DNA of 64,000 nt, from assembly GCA_023014335.1 (NCBI GenBank), contig JAECYW010000002.1:310001-374000 (forward strand), in the 5' to 3' direction. Below the pieces are notes generated by a model that saw only the letters and a list, made by a program, of their open reading frames with translations, was not told the DNA's origin and did no database searches. A program made the translations under genes and the position numbers. The DNA comes from Galerina marginata. Lineage: Eukaryota > Basidiomycota > Agaricomycetes > Agaricales > Galerinaceae. Every line of letters begins with the position of its first letter. Position 1 is the stretch's first letter. Positions 25,713 through 38,614 of the stretch are shown piece after piece.

Positions 25713-27565
25713 GCCAACCTTGTTGCCTTGTACTCCACGTATTACTGCGTTTGAGTGCTGCGCTGGCAAGGCGATAGCAAGACCAAGCACGGAGATTTCT
25801 CGCCCGAATTTGCAGGAGTTTCTGCCGACCGGCTTAACTTTGGTCAATGCGACGAAATTGACGCACTCACCAACGCCTGGTCATCCTCTGTCATCGACGG
25901 CCATCATTTATTCCTGTCGATGATATCACTCCACTCAAGTTGACCAACCGGTTACGCCGGAACTCGTCTATAAAAGCCTAAAGGCACAAGAAACCCGGAA
26001 TTCGACGATCTTGGAGCCGAATGGTTATTAAACTTCCGGTTTACCTTTACTGGAAGATGGGTCCAGGTGGTGCATGTCAACGTCGACAGCCCGATGACGT
26101 TCACAAAACAATCTATAAGCCATCTCCAACCCGCCACTATTGCCACCTTAAACCAGCTCCAGCAGGCTCCAAACATCCTGCCGGATTTTAACCCATCAAT
26201 AACATCCAAGATTAGATGAGGCGCCTCTAATTTCTTCCGCTCACGGTTCAGTACGCGCTGCTTTTCCCAGACAATTGGTCGCGCGGTCGTACTCTTTGTC
26301 CTAGGAATTCAACAAAACGTCATGGGAGCAAGCGAAAGCGGTGTCGCGGATCTTCAGCCGCTTGGTGCCTGTGGGGGACACGGAGTCGCATCCGCATACT
26401 TTCCTGCGCTCACACTCACACCCACGCACAGGTTTCCGAACCGGAACATACTTTTGGATCATCCGCTCCTCCATACCATCATCCGCAGGACAATGAACTC
26501 TTCTATCATTCCAATCCAGCGTCATTTTCAACATTCCAAACAAAAAAAGCCTCCATTTATGCTTATTGATACTATCCTCAGGCTTTACGCCGTCAATGAT
26601 GTCGCCATAACCTTAATGTAACCTTCAAGATGCGAACCAATCAATTTCCAGCGATATCACGTCGGCTTCGGCACTTACGGCTATTATTATGCGTATTGAC
26701 CCGGCCTCCACAATTGCGTCCATATTTTTCGTTAATCAGTATAACCGCCTCCTCAATCAACATAAGCAGCTGTAATTGTGACCTCAAATTGAAGGAGCAT
26801 ATCCGTGAGACATGCGACGTTCGGAACCGCTGCTATCGCTCCTTCCTAGATCTCTTCGCTCCGTTGCATCGTGTTCTCTGCATTGCCTCTGCTCCTCATC
26901 GTCCAAAAGGATCGCTTGCAAATGTATATATTCTCTTGTTATGCAAAAAAGACTGTGGGGTAGGATGTATATACGCGTACTTGATGCAGTTGGTTCTATG
27001 TATGTGATTGAATGCGAGATATGATGATGGGTGGTGCAAAACTCAAAGAGTCCGTGAAATATATACGAAACGACGATTGGATAACAATGCAGGCAAAAAA
27101 GGATGTCGACAACAGCGTTAAAATGGTTGGATTGATGGTTATGAAGAAGATAAAAATCGAATAACAATTGGCTGTACAAAAAAGCATAGAAAGGGTAGGC
27201 AAAAAGAGAAAACGATGACGATGTTGCAGAAAATCGATGAATACTTGCTCGGCTTGAAAGTTAACAGACACACTGGAGATGATTGATGAGTTTTGGTTCA
27301 ATGAAGGATGTGATATTCCGGTTTGCGATGGGACATGAATGCTTTTAATGTTGGATGTGAATAGCGAAGATTTGCAGTGGGATGCTGATGATGACGATGA
27401 TCGCATCTAAAGATTATGCCTTCCTGGTGTGAGTAAAATATTTGTTGGCAGCCGATATGGGAATGAGATGATTCCAAGACAGAATATTGAGATTCGAAGC
27501 TTTTGGGGCTGTTTGAAAATGTGAGGCGTCCAGAAGCCCGTGACGATGGGCTATTGATTGATCAT
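25713..27565. other. Intergenic between LTO1 and PUF 3' ends
   Basis: About 1.85 kb between convergent genes, probably partly 3' UTR. Only short unsupported open frames are present. Confidence 0.4.
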
Positions 27566-30364
27566 CTAATAGCCATAGTATGCGCGCTGATAGAACAACC
27601 GTCGGTCAGACTAAGGTGGAATGAAACAAGAAAGGACAACGTGCCATTCTGTCGCTAATAAAGGGGATTGTTAGTTAGTCTGCTGACTAGTAAAAGAGAC
27701 CAACTTACAAGAGCCAGATAACTTTAGATCCTGTTTTGCAACCCCTCAGCGTCACGATATGACCCCTGATACACTCGTAAAGAAGTGCACGTTGGTCCTT
27801 GTCGGCCTGGCAGAATAGTCAGAAGATTGTCAGACCATGTTACCGAGAAAGCAGTCGTTAAAACTCACCGTCGGTAAGACGCTTGCAATCAATTGACTGC
27901 CAGTAACAGATAAGGCCAAGTCAACGATCATTGCACGACGGGCTCTGATGACAAGAAAGGGTCAGCAAAGATTAGCTTAACGAAGGGATATAGACAAACC
28001 CTTTCGCAGGTTCACACATACGCCTCACAACTTTGTCGAGAGTATCCACACCTCCTTCCTTCAGGGCTTTCGTGACGGACTTGGCCCCTTGTTCGTTCGT
28101 CGCAAATTCGAGCAGCCCGTCGAGAAGATGGTCAAGAGTCATCTTTCGGTGCTTATCGGATCCGTGTTCCAAAACTGAAGGGGCATTGCTGAGCAAAGAT
28201 AGAGAAAGGCGACGGAAAATCTCTTTTACTCACTATGCTGGATACAGTATGACCCCCACTGGCTCTTCGCCACCTCGCAGAAGATAGGGAAGCCATTGTT
28301 AAGCAGCTCATCGACTATACCATCCTTGGCCTCGGCCTCGAGATTTTCAAAAGCGTGCTAGAAAAAAATGAGAAGAAGGAAGAAAACCACAGAGCAAGAG
28401 AACAGACCTGGACGACAAGCGATCCGGTTTCATGACATGCAAGCGATGCCCATTTCCCTTTCAAGGACTTATTAACGCTAGAACATACGACCATCAGGCA
28501 TATTCCAGAATACGACTGGAGAGATTAACATACTAGGTGAAGATGGGCGGCGCAGGTGGTGTCCATGAAAGCTCCATGATCTATTGCGAAGTCAGTAAGT
28601 AGGACGTGTGCAGCTTAGAAGTGTCCCTTACTTTACTCCAGACATGCGACGCGTGTTTGTTGACGAGCGTTTGGGCAGGATCGCCCAGCAGCAGCTCCGA
28701 AACGATCAATAGACGGATATCTTCCTCGCAGTCAAGAGCTTTCTGTAAGACATGGCAACCATAGCAGTTAGTGGCGAGATCCACGATGCGACCTCTGAAG
28801 GTAGCCAGCAATGAGCTTCGGAAAATAAAGGGTGGTAGAAAACGAACCTCATGCAAGAGACGATTTTTCGTCTTTCATCAGCGGTAGAGGCAGCCTCTAA
28901 GCATCTTTGAACGGCCCAGTTACCGAATCTATGCGACAGTTAAGGTAAGGACAGTGTTACGACAAGAAAAACTCAACATACCGATGTGCCATCATTTCGA
29001 ATCCGCGGGCGCATATAGCATCAACGATTTTAGCCCTTTCTTCCAAATCGGCGACCTTCAACTTCTGCTGAAGGAAGATCGAAGCCTGTTGGTCGGATGA
29101 CTTGATGATGCGAGCAACGAAAACATGATACGGAGGAGAGGATGAAGGATGAAGCAAAGAAAGAAAGTTGATTGGCTAATGATTGACCCGCATATATCAG
29201 GGTCTGACAGCGAAAAAAATGATTTTAAAATGCTAACCTCATGCGAAGTTTGAAACGACTGGGTGGTAGGTGATTGTTGATAAACGAAAGAAGATCGCAA
29301 TGGTTCCTCTTGAGTGGCGTTGAAATTAAAATCGGGTGAAGATTTCTCGGCTTGAAGGCGCCAATCAGGAGTAACCTGAAGAGCGGCCTGGTGTTGGTGA
29401 TGAGGAAGATGGACTTGTTGGTTTAAACGCCAATCCATTTGGGGAAGACGCAGAGCATCGGCAGTCCGTCGCGGCGGTGAGGAATTATAGATTGAATGCG
29501 GCAAATCGGCATGAGATAATGGTTGAATTTGTTGGTTTGGAGCACGGGGAGCGGGGGTGAGAGGCTCCGCGAAGGGTTCAAAGAACGGTAACGTGCTTGA
29601 ATGGGCGGGATGACGAACATGGTTTAAATGCGCAAGAGGAGGCCGCGGGGCGGGAGCAGCGAAGTTATGCGCCACGGCTTCCTGGAGTTTTACAGGAGGT
29701 CCATTCTCGAAAATAAGAGAAGGTTGGGGGACATAGGGATAGCCTGGTTGGCCATTTTCAAAAGGAGAGTGAAGTTTGACATCGAAGGGTCTCTCACTAG
29801 GCGAAAGATCGGTCGGGGTTAGGAGTGCAGAAGACACAGAGGCCGGAGAAAAATCTGGCGTATTTGGAGACGTTTCGGCATTTGGAGCGAATGTGGAAGG
29901 CTTATGGTGGCCAAAAGGAGCGGGTGAGTTGAGGTTAAGTGTGCGAAGCAGCTGTTCGACATGTTGCTGTTGGAACACGCCAATCAGATATTCGATCGAT
30001 AAAAAAGAGATAAATGACGTGCACGAACCTTGTCGTCGTAATCGGGGGTGGATTTCTTCCTGCCATCTCCGATGGCGCCGATTTCTCGACAGAGTTTCTG
30101 AGAGGGCTGAGCGGGCCCAAAAACGTCTTCTCGACTGATGACGGGCTGAAGAGCCACATTCTGGATATCAGTACGAGTGAAGTATTCTGCCTCTCTCTCT
30201 GCGACTCTCGAAAAAGAGTCTAAGGTCCTTGGCCACGTCGTATCGGATGGCTGAGGCTGAGGAGCCCAAATAGAGCCCAAAAGGCCTGAAGGCTGCCGAG
30301 AACGAGGAGGATTGGGGTCATAAACAGAGAGATACTGCTGAGAAGAGTCGGTGGGGTGTGCCAT
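27566..30364 (-). CDS. PUF (Pumilio) family RNA-binding protein
   Basis: PUF proteins bind 3' UTRs and control mRNA stability, translation and localisation. ATG is at 30362-30364. An N-terminal region of about 350 residues is Pro/Ser/Gln-rich and low complexity, with one intron near 30.00-29.97 kb. The repeat domain follows over many short exons from about 29.1 kb: cores include NWAVQRCLEA, CYGCHVLQKALD, HASHVWSKIMEL, TGSLVVQHAFE, WGSYCIQH, NEQGAKSVTKALKEGG, TGSQLIASVLP and TGSKVIWLFDRM, making eight repeats. The last exon (27566-27586) encodes RAYYGY and a stop, reached through an apparent GC-AG intron after DRM. Several cores read TGS rather than the canonical Asn/Ser/Cys-x-x-x-Gln code, resembling the Jsn1/Puf1-Puf2 side of the family. 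Which yeast paralogue it corresponds to is not settled. Confidence 0.87.
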
Positions 30365-33300
30365 TGTCGAGAGCGAGGGGAGAGATGGTGGTGGTCAGGA
30401 GTAAGGAGCGTCGGGCTCGAATTTTCATATTTTATACAACGTCGGGGTTGACATCTTCTGTGAAATGAAAAATCACATTCCTTTTTCGGACAACTTCTTC
30501 CCAAACTGGGATATTCATTCATACCCCCCGACGCTAATGCCCAGGTCCACTGCAGAAAAAAATTAAAAAATCATTGCAAAAACGCATATACTCAAGATTT
30601 TCACTGTCATCGCAACCGCCAAATTGATGAACGATTGAGTCAAAAGTCTATAGTCAAACAGACATCGGTGGCACCTGCTACTAGCCTGCTAGATCTAAGG
30701 CTTATGGCGGCCCGGAGGAAGAGGGGAGATTTGCCATTGCTCTGAGCACCGGATGCGAAATTGCGATCCCTAATCGCTTCAGCGACAACTTTGTTGTACA
30801 GGACGAAGTCTGAGATAGAAGGTACCGGGAAAGCAAGTAAACTATGGTGAATATGGTGCATCTGTGTGAACATAGGTTATTCAAACCGGAGGAACGACAG
30901 ACAAATGAATTATCTGGTGGATGAAGGAAAGCTGACTGGCTGAAAGGGAGTGGGAATCACAGCATCTTCACATGTTTCCATTTAAAGCGGACAAAATTAG
31001 GCACAGCAAATGGGCTCGCTTTGACTTCATCAATAGCAAAGAAAAACCAACAGATCACATCCAAAAAATTTCCACGACATACTCAGACCCAAGATAAGCG
31101 TAGAGGCGCATAGGCAAGTTCAATCGACGTCCTTTGACAGACACAGAGGTATGTACGTTCTAGCCCATCGATAAAGTGATACGATATTTCCCGAGCGTGA
31201 AGTCTTTACGGCAAGTCGTATCCGAGGGAGCGGAATGGCAGCCAGGCGTTCGATTATTTGTTCAAAATCGAGCAAAATGGGATAAAATTTCGCAGATCTC
31301 CTTAGAAGCAAGGGTGGGCGCGAGAATACTTTGGACAAATTCGACAATATTCCAAAGTGGGAAGAGCTTCTCCCGCGAACCTTTGAGACATCAGAGAGAA
31401 AAAATAGCTAGCTGCACTGTTCTTGATAAGCGATTCTCCGTAGGAACCAGCATCTTCTACTCACGGTTGCACTATGGTTCTTGCTGAGACACTTCATGAT
31501 GGAAGGAACCTTGCCCGAGGCCGTTCTACAAATTGATGACAAGTACAGCATAAGATGGCCAGTGGGGGAAAGAGGTCCCGATGTCCAGTTCCAAAGCGAA
31601 ATTCCAATCCCATTTGTGGTGGTTTCGGGTATTCGCGTTTTGTTTTTGGATGCCTGTCAGATCACAATGGAGAGTTGATGCATGACTCTCCACGGTCGCC
31701 AGGGCTCTGCGACGACCAAAGAAGTCAATAGCCTAGAGCAACCAAGCCTTTGGGTTCATGATACGAAAACAGGAAACATGCGATGACAGGCAGAGCTCGA
31801 TTCGCCCACAAGGCCCTCATGGTTGCGCCGCTCGCTGCTCAGGGCTCTGCCGCTACAATAAGTCTGATCACCTGGTCAACGAACGGGTATTGCTTGGTCT
31901 CCAGAGCAGTGGTCGGTGAGCGGGAATAAAGCCTTTAGGAGAAGGTGGGAGTTGGCATATGTTTCTTGCAGCCATTTACCCTCACAGGGTGCCTACGATG
32001 CGCAGAAGCTTGGAATTACAAGGCTCAAGATCCTGTGGGGTTTTGTTTTCAGAATTATCCATGGCTTGATTGCTTTTGAGACTCGATGAGATCTCCTCCC
32101 AGAACTGTAAATTATCCGGGGAATCCGAGTCCTTGGACGTGTTCCCAATGAAAGAACCAAGTCCACGAAGTCCCGTACTTATGTCGTCGATGAACTTATG
32201 TCTATAGGCCTTCTCAGACACCGAGAAAACGAGCTGAGAACACGGTTGCTTACCATGGTTCGTACCCAAGATTAATCCATGATGAGATGATGAAGTGTCC
32301 GATAGACGGGGTGAAGACGATGTGCTCAAGAAATCGGAAACATTCCGAGCGAGAGGTGAGGCCTCTTGACACTTGGAAATAGAGAGGTTGAAGGTCATCG
32401 AGTGGCTGAACGTTTAATATCATTCTCACCGGGGATCGTGGCCGGGGCGACAAAACATTCGGTCCGATTGTCTCTTAGACTTCGTGGTGCTGATAAGCAT
32501 AAGCTTTGACGACATAGGCCTAGTCAGCGTACAAATATGAAATCTGATCTTCAGCCAAGGAAAGCTTAATCCTACAACCCAGAATAAGGCCGAGCATCTA
32601 TCTGCAAGCATTCATAAGGCCCACTGAGCCCTAGTTGTGTCCGAGAAAAGGGCAGTAGGCAGTGAAGTTTTGCCCAACCCTTTCGAGCTTTACATCATGA
32701 AGGACGTCAACGAGTCGGCCTAGCCATCTCAGCATCTGGTTAGACGGCGACCGACGGCCGCCCCATCTGGAATCATTTCCATTAATGCGTATTATTCGTT
32801 TCAAATTGCATGTTGAATTACAGGCGCTCACCAGTCAAGATATTTGGAGAATGACAACGTTGAGAATGATAACGTTGAAAGTATCCGCAGGGTGGGCTAT
32901 ACTATGGGAGAAGATATTGAATTGTGAGGCTAGACTGGTCCTAACGACTGGGATATTCTTGGTGCATGTGATGTGCCACGGAGCCGTGGAGTTCGCGCAA
33001 AATATTCCTGACGGGTGCCTTTACTATGAAATTGTTGCAGCAAGACATGAATGGTGTGCTCAATAGGGATTTCATTTCTTTCTTCATGTCTCGACACGAG
33101 TTTGATGCTGGCCTGAAATAATTGAGTAGCATAGATCAGTTATATTAGAGCTGATACCAAGGACAGACCGCATATGTTCATTCAGGCTTTCTCAATATAC
33201 AGATCGAGCAAACCGTAAACAAAGGACACCGATTCTAAGTCCTAGATCATTCCCTGCGAAAGACGGGGATAAGTATAGAAATGTTTAAAGAATAGCGTAA

Positions 33301-36300
33301 GGTCGATCATTCAAAGCACGCGTCAAACAGACGAGGTTTACCCAATCATCGGTGTGATCCTGGATTGCATTCTTGACCGGAAATTGGCCAGAAGAAGCAA
33401 GACGAAAGAACATTGGCAGCCTCGCTGAAATAATGCGGATGGTGCATGCATTTAAGGTTCGCTTGGGTCCAACAGACGAAGCTCGGTGGGAAGGACATGG
33501 AAGATCGAGAACATGAGGTTCGTATAGAGGAAAGATTCTGTGGGCGCCGTGGCGGTGGCGTACTTCCCAATTTCAACGCAAATGCCAGCATTAGGGAATC
33601 GTCCTTCACACACGCAGCCGTCGGCTCTAGGTACTTTCGAATCCGGTCAATTCCACGCACCGTAAATTCGAACTAAATTAAACCATATTCCGGAAACAGC
33701 TCCTGAGGGGACAGCAGGTCTTCAATAGAAGTATAAACCAGGTATCGACGAGAATGAATCAATAGATGAAGCCTCGGTTAACCGAGATACCCGTTAAGAA
33801 AAAGGCATTATGGGTTGTCGTGTTCATCCTTAGATTTTGACAGAATTGAAACTGAGCCTATATCAAGGTCGAAGAGAAATGATTGCGAGATTTAAGCAGT
33901 CGATTCACGTAGCGCAATTAAATTCAAATGACTCGGCCTAGCGCTTCAGCGAGGAAAGAAAGGGGACAGTTAATTCGCTGACCAAACCCAGATGAATGTG
34001 AAGAAACTTACTGTCAAAGCTGCGTGGCCAACATCCGTCTAAACAGTCGTTCTAGGCAGGCTTGTGTATCCAAAGCACATTCATCCTGATCATTGGAGGG
34101 ATTAAATCTTTCAGAGACAGGGATTTATCGCAGCCTAAATGGAGGCAAGATTTTTGATTTCCGTGTACCTGTTCCATGCATAACTTTTGTAAAGAAACCT
34201 CGACTCTTTACCTCGAAATCACAAAGTTACCTAGACGAAGCCGTTAGGTAACTTAGATTACCAGCGCCTCACCACGACCGAAAAATCCTCCATCATGAAA
34301 GACACTTTCGTAAGATGCTAGCCCAGTGAATGAATCCAAAATGTCGCAGCTCGAGAGGACCTCCAGTCGACAAAAGGTGGAGGCTTGTGTTTATTCTAGA
34401 ACAGCGGCATATCGAATCGATGCCTCAGATCTCAGTCACCCCAAAATGCGTTCGGTGTTCACCAGTGACACGATGCGACACGGCTGCCGAGATGTACGGG
34501 CATCCAAACTGGAACTAGACATGCGTCCGACAAAAGTTCCGCAAGGTGGTAAGTTCAATTATGGAAGGTACTTAAATATACCTTCACACAGATTATGGAG
34601 GACACCCGACCCTGCTCCGTTTCATAAGTTATCAGGCGCTGAAAGAGAGAAAGGTCCGAGATTACAACGCACCAGTGACAGGCATATATGCATATTTATG
34701 GTTATCTGTACGGCAGTCTCAGGCGTTAAAGCTTTGTCCGCCGCCGTGATGAGCGAGCGCGTCACGCATTTGTCTTGATGAAGTGCAGCTGGTTTCGACC
34801 CCAAAAGCCCGTAGCAACTGTAATCTGCAGTATAATTTGTCAGATAACCCAACTCACACCTGAAAATAAACATCTGGAAAAAAGCAAATAATTCTTAAAG
34901 GAGTAACAGTGAAAACCAAAGCGCATGAGAGCCGGACTCAACGAAAAGACACCAATATACACTACAACTGAGTAGTGGAGCGAATTAGTCAGATACAAAC
35001 CAGTTGGGATGTATCCTGATGACAGAGGAGTTGTTTCTGCTTCGCGATTCATAAGGCTCAAAATCGGACACCCTTCTGATCATCGAGATTTGTAAAACAT
35101 CGTCAGAAAGCGTCAACAACGGCAAAGGTCAAGGGACAACTTACCTCTCTCGAAGAAATACCAATTAACTTCTTTGTTCCCTCGAGACTACGAACCTGAA
35201 AAGCATATTACCCTTGATTCATCTTGAGACTTGAGTACTACACCAAAATGGGGGAGTGGCACATTAACGACCCGCAAGCATCCGAGTCCGCAGCCCAGTT
35301 CAAGATAGGACGGTTCCATTCCGTCGTGAGCTGCTCGTGTGGAACTGTGATATGAATTTGTGAGTCAACCAATGGTGTCCATCACAGGAGCACGCACCAC
35401 TTGCTGTAAGTTTATCCTGTCTCCGAAACCGACTCAGGAACCTAGGACGGCGCTTCGTGTGATTCGAGGACTCCTCACGATCGATTGTTCTAAATGAAAC
35501 ACCTCGTTCGTGTCATCAACTGATGGACAAAGGAGCGGGGCTTTCACCTGAGAGTAACTCAAACGATTTCCCGATGCCCATTCCGTTTCTTTGCTAGTTC
35601 GGGTGGTGCCGTCCCGTATTTTCTATTACGAATTATTAGAGGAAGTGTTTGATAGGTCAATGAGGCATATTCTGACAACTGAAAGCGGTTCTTCAGGTAT
35701 GGGTTACGTTAGCACCATGTCGTGAACAAGGACGAGGATCAAAGGCTGGGTGGCCATGAGAAAGCGGGAGATCAAACACATTCCTGCCTGACCCGCGCTG
35801 GCACACACAAATGTGAGTTCCCTTGATATGGCGCAACGTCATGATCACCCCAGCCTGAAATGGGACTTCCGAAATGTTTTTTCCCGCGAAACTGCAGATC
35901 ATAGCCATGGTTGCTTACCCAGGATTTCAACTGTTTTTGAATTCGTTTATTTTAGATACCTACCAGCCTAATAGTCAGAGATATCCTGAGAAGAAAGAAA
36001 TAGGCTTACATGGTTCATGAATTGCGCATCAGATCTTAGCAAGACTTCCCGGAGAAGGAGTAAGCAAGCCTCAACCATCAGGAAAGATACGAATAACCCA
36101 CGACACCTAGGAATTCAGTACCCAACAACAATCAAACTTGGAAGCGATCATGATGAGTTCAGCTTCGTTGAGAAAGAGGTACAATTCCAGAAAAGGTGGA
36201 GGTGTGTATTCTCAGAGCAAACGCCCCTCCGAAATTCTGGGGTTTGCAGGGTCAAAATTAATGACCCTGCTGCTTCCTACGTACAAGCCAGGCCCGGGCG

Positions 36301-36333
36301 CCTTCGTCATCTGTCGCAAAACTATGCATGTTA
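30365..36333. other. Gene-poor tract, no recognisable gene
   Basis: Nearly 6 kb with no recognisable protein family on either strand. The longest open frames (for example 138 codons at 31982-32398 minus, 150 codons at 34326-34778 plus) have no motifs I know and no convincing splice neighbours. Some exon-like donor motifs occur (near 32245, 34010, 35143 and 35917, minus strand). The tract may hold decayed genes or transposon remnants. Confidence 0.4.
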
Positions 36334-36703
36334 CTGTAATCGCTCGAATTCGAGCAACATGTCACGTCACATTTTGCTGTTGCTTTGCTCCGCCGCCGAA
36401 ATGTCACGTCACAAATGGGTCCAGTTGCTCCCCTCAAACCCGTCACAGGCACCCAAATTTTCGGCTTCTGCGCTAAATTAGTGCAAAAAAAACGCATTTT
36501 CCAGGCCTTAAAAGTCAAAATTTCTCCCAACCACCCAAATTGGCTCATTTCGACTGATTTTAGCCTCAAAATCGCTTCCTGTAGGCCAATTTCTTGCTGC
36601 TGTTTCTCGATGTCACGCCGGTCCAGCAACTTGTTGCTCGTCATTTGCCCTGTTGCTCCCGTCACGTTGTCACAGGCTGTTGCTCGAATTCGAGCGATTA
36701 CAG
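36334..36703. mobile_element. MITE-like element with 25-bp perfect terminal inverted repeats
   Basis: The ends at 36334-36358 and 36679-36703 are perfect inverted copies over 25 bases. Each contains a 14-bp palindrome, GCTCGAATTCGAGC. The 370-bp body has no coding capacity and is flanked by TA on both sides (36332-36333 and 36704-36705), consistent with a TA target duplication as in Tc1/mariner-type insertion. TTA and TAA flanks also continue the inverted symmetry. Internal GTCACGTCAC and TGTTGCTC words recur. It is non-autonomous; no transposase is present in the window. Confidence 0.75.
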
Positions 36704-38610
36704 TAATCCAAATCACACCCACCTGTTGGCGAGGAGATACAAGGACCACACCTGGATTTCGAAATCAGTTTCGAGAACGATTTTCCATTACGTGGGAGAA
36801 GACACATGGGGTAAAGTTCACCTGCCCGCAATAATTTAGAGGTCGGCTTGGTCGACCAAAAGATGATCGCCAATGATCAGGATCGTGCGTCAGGCAGAAA
36901 ATTGATGGTGATGTGGAGGCGGAAGCAAAAGCTTCCTAAGGCTATAATCGAGATCAAAGGTGAGGATGCGGAGTAACTGTTATGAGAGGATACGATAGAA
37001 GAAGCGGCCGCGGGTTCCATTCCCATTGTCTAGTTAGAATATTACTGGTGGTGCATACAAGGATTTTGGGTCCGTCGTTCGGCCAATTTCGAGAGAGATA
37101 TTGACCTCTTACGAGATGTGCGAGTAGCACTCTAGTGACGACAGCTATCAGGTTTTCACGTCAAGGAGATCGGTTTCCTACACCAGCACCTAAACTAACG
37201 TTGTGGCAAGATCTCGGTGCGATAACAACAATGAAAGTCGCTAACCTGTCCCTCGACTTTCCCAATTCAACCCACCTAACATCTTTTCTCCATGCCTTGA
37301 TCGCAATTGAGCGTGGATATCGGAGATGGTGACCTGGCAGATCCGGGGTGTGGCGTGCACCGTTGACTGCTTTCAGCACGAACGTGAACACCACGATCGA
37401 CCATCCAATAGTCAAGTAAACTTCACAACGGCCCCGAATGTGGTGCAATCCTTGATGGATTTCTGGGGCAGCACCACAATGTACTAGTAGAAGCCCCACG
37501 GCAGGTTGAATCTGAAGCTAGTCCGCAAAACATCAAGAGCAGAAAGAAGCAGGCCGTCTGGCAGAAATTGGGAAGTACTTTGGACGAACAAGAAGGACAA
37601 GTACTTACTTGCGGTCATTTCGTCATTTCCACGACGATCGTGCGAATTTCCGGTCCGCCTGAGACGGTCCGTAGTCGCCGTTGAGTCGCCTTTCCTTCGT
37701 AACCTGAGCCTCAACTTGCCTTGCTTGTACTCCAATCTTACTCAGGTTTTCCCTTGTCTTGGCAGTGAGAACAAGTAACTGAGAACGACGCGATATCTCT
37801 TGCGGTCGTTGCTAGTACTAGATCATCTCACTGGTAACTATAGACACGATACATATTTGCCATTGGACAGTATAAAAGTCTTTCAACGCCTTCCAAGTCC
37901 TGGTGGTGAGAAAAAGTCAGGATGCACAAAAATCGCCAATTTACCCACAAATCTTACAGCACCACCGAACTCGCACCCCTATGCACATTGAAGTTGCGTC
38001 AACAACTTTACACTGCACTTCAAATTTTAGGCAAATCCTTTATTCTCGATTATCAGCGATCTGACCAAAGAGCCAGGGAAGACTCGCGGGGCACCAAAGG
38101 TGACGATAATCAGCTTCTAATTCCCTTCCTCTAATGAACGACGTCCCAAAGTACTCTTCGCAATTGATTTACTGGAGATACAGATTGTAAAGGGATAAGA
38201 TGTGAGATGGATAAAATGTACTCCACTCCAAGTACCCTTGATTATTTTTGAATGAAGGTACTTCGATTTTGCACACTAGTTCTACTCGCGATCATTGAAC
38301 ATAAAATTTATCCAATCCCGAGGACTTACAATCTCTGACAATTTGCGACTTTACGCATTGTCTAATTGTAATTGTTCCGCGACTTGTGAGCCTCGGCCCG
38401 ACTCGGCAGAATAGGCATGAGTGTGGGGATTCCGAATTCAGCAGAAAGACTCGTCGGGAGATATTGACATGGAGACGGTATCAATCCCAGGAAGCTCCAT
38501 TTCGCGTTATTAGGCTTTGTTTCAGGATATTTCTGGCCCATTGACCTGATGACTGACCCCATGTTAGGCTCCGTCGTCTGAGCGCCCACTAGCACCCGGA
38601 GATCCATATG
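36704..38610. other. Gene-poor tract
   Basis: No gene recognised. Open frames at 37135-37332 and 37484-37778 overlap on both strands and show no motifs. Confidence 0.4.
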
Positions 38611-38614
38611 CGCT

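Noticed and set aside
36250..36750. Possible LTR retrotransposon fragment
   Set aside because: The ends are inverted, not direct, repeats and there is no coding sequence, so a DNA-transposon derivative is the better reading.
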